From the NCBI GenBank assembly GCA_903813345.2, contig CAIIXF020000006.1, forward strand, positions 29,025,936-29,089,935: a stretch of 64,000 bases of DNA. The letters run 5' to 3'. Below, one piece after another: positions 47,101 through 59,100 of this stretch. Origin of the DNA: Owenia fusiformis. Taxonomy: Eukaryota; Annelida; Polychaeta; Sabellida; Oweniidae. The notes beneath the pieces are model-generated. The model had not been told where the DNA came from. It was given only the letters and a program-made list of their open reading frames with translations, and ran no database searches. Position 1 is the stretch's first letter, and each line of letters opens with the position of its first letter. The translations under genes were made by a program, and so were the position numbers.

Positions 47101-50100
47101 GTTTCTATCAATTGTCAAAGTGCAGGATTTGAGCAGCACTTCCTGTGTGACAAATGGCTAGCTGTGGACGAGGGAGAAGGCCTGATAGAACGCACCCTTA
47201 AGGAAACATTGTCTTTGAGGAAAAAGCGCAAGAAAAGTGAGTTCCACATTTTGTTTATTATTTTAAAAGCATATACTAGGGGGGGGGTGTATAGAGAGTC
47301 TTGGAAATGCATATACAATATTTTTCAGCTCTCTTATACCATATACAATATTTTTTCACCCCTTTTATACCATATACAATATTTTTCACAGCTCTTATAC
47401 CATATACAATATTTTAGGTGAAATACAATATACGATAATTTTGAAACTGCTTTTGATTAAAGTTTGGATATTTATAAGGAAATAATATTAGGAGAGAATC
47501 CATGTACTAAAGTAAATGTATTATTATAAGGGAAATAGACTCCACATACATACCACAATGATTTCATTTATTACATTATGAATAAGACACCATTCGGGTA
47601 CATCCGCATGTTCAGAAAAGCTGTGACCACATTTTATTTTCAGGTAAACAAGTTGATTTAAAACACATTTATGATATAAGACTCATGACTTATCCACCAA
47701 AAAACTAACTTTAACATTTCTGCAATTTGCTAAAGCCATTAGCCCATTACCTAAAATTAGCACAAAACCTGCATCATTGGAATGGGTGGAACTCAATGTT
47801 CCTCTTTCTTATGACCTACTTTCCCATGACATATTTTAATGTCAATGGAAATCCTTCATAGTGAGCCAGGGAAAAAAATCCTTGAAACATAATTGATGCA
47901 AAATTGAGAATGTGGAATAAAAGATTCATCATGTGTTCTATGAAAATAAAGTTTGCTGAGGAAAATATGTATCAGATAGGTAATGAAGATTCACAATTCA
48001 CAATAATTTTGTAAAGCAGTTACCTGAAAATATTAAGTATTGAAAACAGTTTCAGAAATAAAGGACTTCACAAACTTCCATGTAGATAATTCATTTTTGA
48101 TTGGACTCGAGTCTGGAAATTAGGGTTTGAAATAAAGGCAAGACGAGACTTGATTGTTTAAACATTTGAAACAAGAGACACTTCGGGGTTTCAGATAAGG
48201 CAGCCTTAAGACAGTATAAGTTAAACAAAGGTGTGTCAAAATAAATCAAATTTCCATAAAGTTCAAACCACATGTTTCACGAATGATTTCAAGGCAAAGA
48301 TGTATTGATGAGAATGAAAACTACTCTATGCAACTAGAAATAACTTTCTTTTAAAGGACCACAGACGGTATCGCAACAGATTTCAGTCATATATTGGATT
48401 TTGGCTATTTTCTGAGGATTTAAACAGGTGCATATGTTAGGCCAATGCATTAACTCCAGGACAAGCAATCATAGAGATTATAAAATAATTTGGACTTTAA
48501 GTCAGGGAAGGTGCAAATTTGCACCCCATCAACATGTTTTTCTGTAATGTTGTCCTGATTTCCAGCCCTTTCCACACCTGTTTTTCAATGTTTGTTGCAT
48601 CGATCACTCTGTTGCGTTTTAAATGAAAATATGATTCATGCAAGGGTTTTAAAGATATCAATTTTGAATGACCAAAATTTAGCTGAAAACAATGGATCAC
48701 ATGAGTTTTCCCTGTGGGAAAATAACATGGGAAATACATGTACTGTTTTCTACTTTATCCCAAATAAATCATATTTTAGAGGTTAACTGTGTCTTAAAAC
48801 TGTTTCTCAAAGTGCATATTGGTGCATCAAACATTGAAAAAACATATGTGGAAAGGGCTAAAAATCAGGACAACATTTCAGAAAAGCCTTCCCTGTCTCA
48901 AAGTCCAAATTATTTTATTACCTCGATGAGTGCTTGATCTGGAGGAAATGCATTGGCCTAACATATGCACCTGTTCAAATCCCCAATAAATAGCCGAAAT
49001 CCAACATATGACAGTTTGAAGACCAAATAAAAACCTTTTGCTATATTATGCTATATTAGCATTGTGATGCTTGTATTAAAACATGCGCTGTATGAACACT
49101 TTATACTCAAATATGTTAATGATTTATCCCACATACCCCGAAAGGGGGGGGGGTTGGAGTAATATGTCTTTAAGGTGGAAGAAATTTCGACAAATTCGTG
49201 TACTTGAAAAATGAACTCACTAACTCAGTAACTTGATGTTACAACTCTGAAAAGTGAAAAATGGGGACATATGGAGTTAATGGAAGTTTTCATATGTCTT
49301 ATAGACACATTACTCCCCCCTCCGTTCAATTTTAATAACGTTCGATTACTTTTTATATAACGTATGGTAACGTGTTTTACAAAACCAATGATGACAATAG
49401 TTTTGTGATAATTACTTCACTTATTTATTACAGGTCGTGTAGACCCCTGTTGGTTGATTTATAGCAAAAAATTGGCATTTGCACATTGTCGACGCTGCAC
49501 TTTTTTAATAGATCTTTTATTTTAGAACTCCATCAGTTCAAAAAAATCCAAGAAGACCTAACATATTCCCCCGTCCACTGCGTCTATTCATTTAGCCATT
49601 CAATTGTAAACTTTCTCTTGAAAAAATAAATCTTCAAGATTTGTTGAATTTTCTACCAAAAACCAGCTAGATCTACCCCCCTCCGTTCATTTCTTCTGAT
49701 CATCCAGCGTGATTCTTATTTGAGACTATATTTAACACCTCCTGTGAAAATTTGAATGATAAGGCCACAAAACTCTTAGTTTGAGAAGGATTTTTTCTAG
49801 ACTTACAGTATTGATTGACCTGGAATGTGGAACCAATTAGAGAGACTACTTTTCCATGTTTTTCCAACACGGTTACAGTAAGAGAGTTGGCACAATGGGG
49901 AACTTTAGGGCGCACTTTCTTCATAATTAGCCTTTTTTAATTCTAGATACCATATACCATATATTTTCTATTATACCATATTTTTACACCTCTTATACCA
50001 TATACGATAAATTTTGCCCCCTCTTATACAATATACAATAAATTTTCAGCCTCTTATACGATATACAATATCTCTATACACCCCCCCCATACTAGATCAT

Positions 50101-53100
50101 TGAAGAAAATGCAAGAAAATAATTTTACAACTTTATTTCTGATTATTTTAAAATTAAAGACAACTTTCAAAGTGTATTATTTGTCATTTTGTATAAAGGT
50201 CATAGATAATAATACCGCAACAATGTTCATAATGATATACTTAGATAGTTGGCTCTATTTCTCTAGCTAACTATTCTAACTACTCTAAAGCTTTAATTGC
50301 TTGTTGTTAATTTGCACCCCTTTGCAACATATCTCTTAGACCTACATGTATATGTGTTTATTACAGAGACCACTTGGACCGCATTCATCCACACCAGTGA
50401 CATCAGAGGAGCTGGAACTGACGCCAACGTTTTCATTGTCGTCTATGGAGACAAAGGAAAGTCAGACGATATTTACCTTGACAACAAAAGTGATAATTTT
50501 GAAAGCGGTCAACTTGATAAATTTAAAATTGAAATGATTGACATTGGTAAACCGTACAAAATGCGTATCGGGCATGACGATAGTGGATCATTCGCAGGCT
50601 GGCATTTGGACAAGGTTGAACTAGAGAATATGTCCAATCAAGATCGCTACGTGTTTAACTGTGACCGCTGGCTTGCTACTGATGAAGATGACGGGAGTTG
50701 TGTCAGAGAGATGCCAGCTGAGGGACCGGGTATCAAGAAACCATTACCATGTGAGTGTTATTTCAGAAAATACAGTAGATATAAGATTAAAGTAACACAT
50801 ACAGCAATACATTACTGTACAATTCTGGAGTTCCCAATAGGGGCTTTTGATTATTTCATGTAGGAATGTCTCAATCATGTACCAAAGAAGATCTTTTGGC
50901 TGATTTATCAATTTATCCATTGTAATTTTGGGTCTAAATTTTGCCCATGTATACATGTATAATCCATGATATTGTAAATCTTTAATTCTTTAATTAAGGT
51001 ATAGTGTAAGATGGTTTTAATTGTCAAACTATTCTTTAGTATTGGAGGATAAATAAATAAATAAACAGTTGATAGTTCCAATCTAACAAGAAGAGCAGAT
51101 AGAATTGTTTGATTGTTCTGTTAAACAGATGCATCTTTTCTATCGTTGTTACAAAGTATTTGCAACTTGTTATATTGAATTTTAATATCATTGAACTATA
51201 GTGAATCCTGTATATATTAATACCTCCAAATGTGAAAACTTTTTCTGGCTCCATAATTTGTTATCACCCATTTTACTTACAATCACAAAACCTTGAAATG
51301 TGATCACTTTCTAATACAAACACTTTTGGTGGCATTCAGATAAGACAGGTTTTTGATCAATTCCCTCATGTAGAGAATAAACAGCCTCATTTTTGTTTTT
51401 GTTGTTTCAGTGGTGAAGTACACAGCAGAGGTACACACTGGTAAGAAGAGAGGGGCGGGTACTGATGCTAATGTATTCCTGTGTGTGTATGGAGAGTTAG
51501 GAGATACTGGAGACAGACAGCTAACACAGTCAAAGACCAACACCAACAAGTTTGAGAAAGGAAATGTAAGTTTACAGTTTGTCACAGTTGCAAAAATCAA
51601 CTTTTTCACTGCTGCTGTAAAGAATACATTGCTATTGTGTTACATTATTTTTAAATTATGATTGTTAAGCATACATGTACTTAGTTACTTTAAATTGAAG
51701 TTATATTATACAAATACATGTCAACTGATGAAACAAGATATGGTAAGCCTTGATATTTGACATTTGAACAAATATATTTTCTTTTTAGGTTGATGAATTT
51801 GAGTTTGAGGCTGTGACGTTAAAGAAGTTTGACAAGATTAGAGTGGGGCATGATGGGAATAATGCTGGTGCGGGATGGTACTTGGACAAAGTCGTAATTC
51901 GGGAAGAGGGAAACTCGAAAAATGTGAAAACATTTGAATGTAACAGGTAAATGATTGTTTTGATGTTTCTCATTAATTCTTAGAAAAAAATCTTTGATCT
52001 TGTAGTAAAGTATGTTGATGGTGCCAATACAGGCTGTTATGAATTCTGAATTATTTACACCCCCAAAATGCAATCTGATTTTCGACGCCAAATTTTGGTG
52101 TCGAAAGGATTCGGTGCCGGAACGGTGTCGAAACGGTGCCGGAACAGCGACGAATTTTTTCGATGCCGAAACGTTGCCGAATTATATTGGCAGTGTATAT
52201 GTCACATAAGGTGGCAGAGTTAATGGAAATGCCCATTGAAGATGTTTATATTAAAGTCTAAAACTCAACATTTGTTTAATTCTTCTTGCCCTTGCTTCTC
52301 ATTATTCAGGTGGCTTGCTATTGATGAAGATGATGGACTTATTGTGAGAGAGATCACATCTGGAGGATCACAGATGTTAAGCAGTAAGTTAGATTCTGAA
52401 ACTTTTAATGAATTTCCTAGTTTTTCTGTACCATTCACTTTTCCAAAAGTACATGTTTTTTCTAGTTGAAAGCCCATGGCGAAAGTGACCAACAATAGTG
52501 GAATTAAGAATAGTTTTCTTGTTAGGGTTATATGTGGTATGTATGGAAATATCAACTTTTCATCACAATTAACAACCTCAGCTGCACATTCGTTAAGCTA
52601 TACCCTAGTTGTTATCATTTATCATCTCATGCATAACGCTATTTTAATTAAAATTGGAATTATAGAATTTTATTGTGTTTCCAGCAACCAGTTACCATGT
52701 ATCAGTGAAAACAGGAGATATTCGCTCCGGTGGAACAGACGCAAATGTTTACGTTAAAATATTTGGCAAAAATGGAGATACAGGAATCCTCTATTTGAAG
52801 AGCTCTGATAATACGAAGAATAAATTTGAACGAGGAAGAACAGATCTGTTTAAACTTGAGGCAACTGATATTGGCAAGGTACATGTAATGTTGAATATTA
52901 ATATTAAATAATTTGAAAATCTATCAAAATGACGAAATGTGTCTGTGTACAATAAAGACTGCATTGTCATCCTGTTTGCAAAAAACTGGAGACATCAAGT
53001 TTCCAAATAATTTTTAGTTAACATATTTATTTATTCTTTAAGTACATTCACACCCCTTGGGGTCAAGTACATGTACAAAAATTATAACAATTATAAAGGA

Positions 53101-56100
53101 AGGAAAAAAAGACATTTACATGTAAAAAACTACATAACTATTAATATTACTATTAAATATGAAGTTTAGAACTAAAACTATATGGTGCAAAAAAGAGAAA
53201 CGTAATTGGGATATAGAATTCTATATTCACTTTCTACATGAAGGTTAATTTGTACCATGAAGAGTGTGATGTCTCTATACAAGTGTATGTGATGAAATTG
53301 CACAGTTCTTAGAATGTTACTAAATTGCCTAGTTTTGTTCTATGTGATCAATAAATACATAATTTGAAAGAAAATTGAATTGAATATTTATTCCTTTAAA
53401 AGTCTATTTTGTATATTTAATTTCTAGATTGAGAGGATCCGTATTGGACATGAAGACAATGGCGTAGGTGCAGGTTGGTTTCTTGATGAGGTAAGAGTGG
53501 ATGTACCATCAAAGGGGGAGCATTACTTATTTGCTTGCCATCGATGGCTGGACAAGTCTGAGGGAGATGGAGAAATTGAAGTGGAATTGGAGCCTACAGA
53601 AGTCAGGAAAGGAGATAAAGGTATGGTTATACTGTTTGTATATATCTTCAACTTTACCAATGGTCTTAATTTTCATCTGATAAAAACAATACAGTAAATA
53701 TTTAAATACGTGAAAGTGGAACACCTTTGGAACCTCATAACAGTTTTCCACTTGGAGAGTGCTCCACTTACAGAGATTATTATAATGCATATATGGAAAA
53801 TGTTCCACTTTCGGTGTTCCTAACAGTTCCGCTAACAAAGGTGTTCCACTTTACAGATTTTTAGAGGAGTTGAAAAAGGTCAAATCTCATTAAATTGTAA
53901 CGAAGGGATCATTGATGAGAGATTGGTGAATATAAAATAGAATGTTATGAAATGTTACAGATATTCCCTATGAGGTCACAGTGTGGACGAGTGACATCAG
54001 AGGTGCTGGCACCGATGCTAATGTCTTCATTCAAATGTATGGAGAGAATGGCAAAACTGAGCAATATGACATACAAAATAGGACAGATAATTTTGAGCAG
54101 GGCCAGGTTGAGAAGTTCAAGATTGAGGCTACAGACATAGGTCCACTGTTGAAGATCCGGGTCGGTCATGACGGAAAAGGAATGTTTGCGGGTTGGCATT
54201 TAGAAAAAGTAAGGGAATATTTCAATCAAAATATGTGTTTTACATGTATAATTTGACTGATACAATAGAAAAACTCAACAAAAAATTGAGTTTTGGTGAT
54301 CTTACTTTAAGATATTTTATCCCCCCTCAACAATAGTACTAATTTTTTCTGTGAATTAAAACTGTGTAAAATATGTTTCAATTTTTACATATCAGATTCT
54401 TATACAACGCCATCCAACAAAAGCATCCAAGAGGAGAAAATGGACAAACAAGAAAAACAAAGGCAAAAAGAAACTGAAAAAATCTGATGAAAGTGAGGAC
54501 TCAGATAAAGAAAATTATAAATCTCGGAATAAACGACGTTCAAAACGTGACGATTCAGACTATGACTCTGATGATTCTTCAAGAAGGTCGAGCCGACGGT
54601 CGAGATCTTCTCGTGAAGAAAATAAAAATGGACGTAGGAAGTCTAGATCTGGTTCTCGATATAGTGACGATGATTTAGAATCATCAATTAGCAATAGAAA
54701 TCGTAGAAAATCAAAATCATTCTCGAGATATAGCGATGAGGAAGATCGTAAATCAATAAAAAGTATCAAAAATAGAAGACGGTCAAAATCTCAATACTCG
54801 AGTGACGAGGATGAGAAACATTCTAAGAAAAATCAGAAAAATAGAAGGTCAAGGTCGCGCTATAGCGATGAGGACAGTATGAGTGACGATGACTCAAGAA
54901 ATAAGAAAAAGAAAAATTATCAGCGTAAGTTTGATGACAAGGAAAGACGGAAGAGTAGAGATGATGAAAAAGATGATAAAGATGAAGACATTGAGGAGTA
55001 CTGGTTTGTTTGCAATCATTGGTTTGCAAAGGGGGAAGATGATGGAAAAATTGTTCGAGAACTTTTACCAACTGATGAAGATGGAAATCCACTGGATACA
55101 GGCCTTGAAGGTAATTGTTTAAGATCTTAATGGTACAATGTATATTGATGAAATACATATTGATTTAATGTTATTGAGAATTGACTCTTGTTTGTCGGAT
55201 CAACAAGCTTGTGCAAATCATAATGGGCACATCTGTAATAAATTATACCATCCATGGTCTGTAATTATAAAGGTTGCACCTCCATGTATTATACATGTTC
55301 AATGTTCATGTACAGTAAACCCTGTCTTAGATAACACCTCTATCTAGAAGACACCTGTCCCTAGTAGACACCCTTCATCTGCACATACTCTACTAACTTT
55401 TGTATAAGTTACCCTCTCTGTAATGAACACCTACCAACACTGAACAGTTTTTCTGGGCAAAAGATGCTCACTATAAACAGGTTTTACTGTATATTTACTA
55501 ATACAATATAGAAATGTGGTGCCATTATAATTCATGCCATTACATTAACTTAACTTTCCCCCTCTGTTCCATACAGAAATTGAATACAAGGTGAATGTAA
55601 CAACTGGGGATGTCTGGGGAGCAGGCACGGATGCAGTAGTGTTCATCAACATCTCAGGAGAACATGGGGACACTGGGGAAAGAGAACTACAGGACTCAAA
55701 CAACATCAACAAATATGAGAGAAACCAGGTGAGATTCTATAACATGATTACCTCATTCAACAATCTAAAATCTCTCATATGAAGAATCATATATAAGGAG
55801 TTTTGACAACATTCCAAACTGCATCTTTCATCTGTTATGTCACCACCAGTGGTGACAATTTGTTATAGTGTCTGACTTCTCTGTGGTAGCTGCTGGTGTT
55901 CGGTTTTGCAACATGGTAGCTGTAAAATTGCATCTGTAACAAAGGCAGATGGTGACATTCTGCGTAATAATGCCTTTTTTCATTTGGGATCAATTTCACT
56001 GATCTATTTACTATTATTGATTGAGATATAATATTTGACATCGATATTGTAATGTTTTCAGACTGATGAGTTTGTGATCAAAGCAGTTGAGCTTGGTGAG

Positions 56101-59100
56101 CTGAAAAGACTTAGGATCAGACATGACAATGCAGGTGGTGGAGCAGCATGGTTTCTTGGACATGTTGAAGTAGAAGACCCCAAGTCAAAGAAAAAGTAAG
56201 TGCATGTAAAATATAGTAGAAAAGATGATGTATGGTTGATATAATAGTTCAACTATTTATATATATATTGTTCGAGTATAGTATATGTAAATTAAAGTGG
56301 AAAAGATGATTTAAAGGTATATACAGGGTGTCCGGAAAGTAAAGATACAAATGCTCTCATTTTAAGAGATTTACATCTTATGAGATGAAATTGCTCCAGA
56401 ATGTAGAATGACATTATAGCAATATATCCTGCAACGGTCATGACTTTTAATTTTAAAATGAAAAAGTTATGGTCGTTATGGTAACGGGAGTCGGGGGTAT
56501 GTGGAGCAACGTCACAAATGTGTTTTACAAATCTCTTTCCTGCTCATAGCATCTTGGCATTCTACCATCTATTCCTATATTACATCAAATTATGTACTAC
56601 AACAGCATAAGCATTAGTACCGTAACATTATTTGATCTCTTCATATAACTACTATCATTGAATATTCAATATTTTCCCCTTTATCTAAACATTTTTGGTG
56701 CATCTTGACCGCTGATTCAAAGACTTGACAAAATCATTGCTGTCCGTCTCTCAAATTGTGTATAGCATTGACTTTCAGCTGAGACTCATTTTGTATGTTG
56801 AACTTCTTACAAATATTGCTTTCAGATGGTCATTAGGTAGAAGTCAAAAAAGGCTCTATCAGGTGAATATGGGGCATTGTATAGAAAGGTTTAATGTCAA
56901 GACAATCCATTGTAAGAATTGTTTTCTTTGCTTTGAGAATGGGTGTATTATGGAGATGCAATATTGACTTTCCAACCAATCCAGAGGCTGTTTTTTCTAA
57001 ACACTTGTATGATATTTCTTTGATTATACTGGTTAGTGACATAAAATAGTTCTGATATGTAACAATGACATCATTATATAGAAAAAAATACAGCAGTAAT
57101 AATACAAACAGCAAACAAAATTTAGCAAAACATTGAAAGAAAATACGACAATAAACACTGTTTCAGATGGCTGTATTTTAGCAATTTTTGATATTTTAGC
57201 GATGTTCTGGAACTGCTCCGCATACCCCTCACAGCCGTAACCATAACAACCATAACTTGAACACGTTAAGACTATATGTGATGAAAGTTGGTAGATATAT
57301 TGTGATAATCTTCCTCTACAATCTGTAGCAGTTTTATTTCAAAAGACCCAAATCTCTTAAAATAAGAGCATTTGTATCTTTACTTTCCGGACACCCTGTA
57401 TGTAGTAGATTTGATACAATTAGGGAAGATGAGAATGGAATATGAATGTGAATGAAGCTGAATGCCCATGGACATGTATCTTAATTGTATTTGTATACTA
57501 TTACACTATACTAGTACTAGCATTGTGCTATATGTATACTTTGTGTATGAACATCTCCCTTACATGTTTTTTGGATTCCCTGCCAAATTTTTTCTTTTAC
57601 ATGTGATGCAGTCTTCATTTCTAACGGACAGCTCTTTCTGTCGGATTATAATCATGTCTTGTTTGTGTTGAGGTCGTTCTTTCCCTGTTATATATTATAG
57701 TCATGACATGTCTTGTTTGTGTTTAGGTGGTTCTTTCTTTCTCTTTCAGATATTGTAGTCATGGCTTGTCTTGTTTGTGTTAAGGTGATTCTTTGTCAGA
57801 TACTATAGTCATGACATGTCTTGTTTGTGTTTAGGTGGTTCTTTGTCAGATACTATAGTCATGACATGTCTTGTTTGTGTTTAGTTGGTTCTTTGTCAGA
57901 TACTATAGTCATGGCATGTCTTGTTTGTGTTTAGGTGGTTCTTTGTCAGATACTATAGTCATGGCATGTCTTGTTTGTGTTTAGGTGGTTCTTTGTCAGA
58001 TACTATAGTCATGACATGTCTTGTTTGTGTTTAGGTGGTTCTTTCTTTCCCTTTCAGATATTATAGTCATGGCTTGTCTTGTTTGTGTTAAGGTGGTTCT
58101 TTCCCTGTCAGATATTATAGTCATGGCATGTCTTGTTTATGTTTAGGTGGTTCTTTGTCAGATACTATAGTCATGACATGTCTTGTTTGTGTTTAGGTGG
58201 TTCTTTGTCAGATACTATAGTCATGACATGTCTTGTTTGTGTTTAGGTGGTTCTTTGTCAGATAATATAGTTATGACATGTCTTGTTTGTGTTTAGGTGG
58301 TTCTTTCTTTCCGTTTCAGATATTATAGTCATGGCATGTCTTGTTTGTGTTTAGTTGGTTCTTTGTCAGATACTATAGTCATGACATGTCTTGTTTGTGT
58401 TTAGTTGGTTCCTTGTCAGATACTATAGTCATGACATGTCTTGTTTGTGTTTAGGTGGTTCTTTCCCTGTCAGATATTATAGTCATGGCTTGTCTTGTTT
58501 GTGTTTAGGTGGTTCTTTCCCTGTCAGATATTATAGTCATGGCTTGTCTTGTTTGTGTTTAGGTGGTTCTTTCCCTGTCAGATATTATAGTCATGGTATG
58601 TCTTCTTTGTGTTTAGGTGGTTCTTTCCCTGTCAGATATTATAGTCATGACATGTTTTATTTGTGTTTAGGTGGTTCTTTGTCAGATACTATATAGTCAT
58701 GACATGTCTTGTTTGTGTTTAGGTGGTTCTTTGCCAGATTCTATAGTCATGGCATGTCTTGTTTGTGTTTAGGTGGTTCTTTCTCTGTCAAATACTATAG
58801 TCATGGCATGTCTTGTTTGTGTTTAGGTGGTTCTTTCCCTGTCAAATACTATAGTCATGACATGTCTTGTTTGTGTTTAGGTGGTTCTTTCCCTGTCAGA
58901 GATGGCTGGCTACAGATGAGGATGATGGGCAGATAGCCAGGGACTTGGTTCCAGTTGACATGTCGCTGAAGAAGAAATTATCTCGCCAGGACTCCATGGC
59001 CATCAGGAAGGAAATTGCATTGGAAACAAAAGGTAAAGAAATCTACATGTTCTTGAATGTGTGAGGGTCAATTTACCTGAAATATTAATATGATTTTTCT

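Larger units (their letters stand above)
55577..59032 (+). other. PLAT domain 9
   Basis: Three exons: 55577-55728 ([20 protein letters not shown]), 56062-56195 ([20 protein letters not shown]) and 58881-59032 ([22 protein letters not shown]). The last intron of the domain, 2.7 kb, contains a mariner-like element and a minisatellite that runs right up to the acceptor of 58881. Confidence 0.88.

Noticed and set aside
53491-53496. Donor-like GTAAGA inside PLAT domain 7
   Set aside because: The domain continues in frame through it with conserved residues.
56833-57114. Minus-strand frame inside the longer mariner-like element
   Set aside because: No DDE/D motif or helix-turn-helix recognised, so not called as transposase.
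58391-58936. Open frames encoding Cys/Gly/Tyr repeat peptides
   Set aside because: They are translations of the minisatellite and have no independent gene signals.
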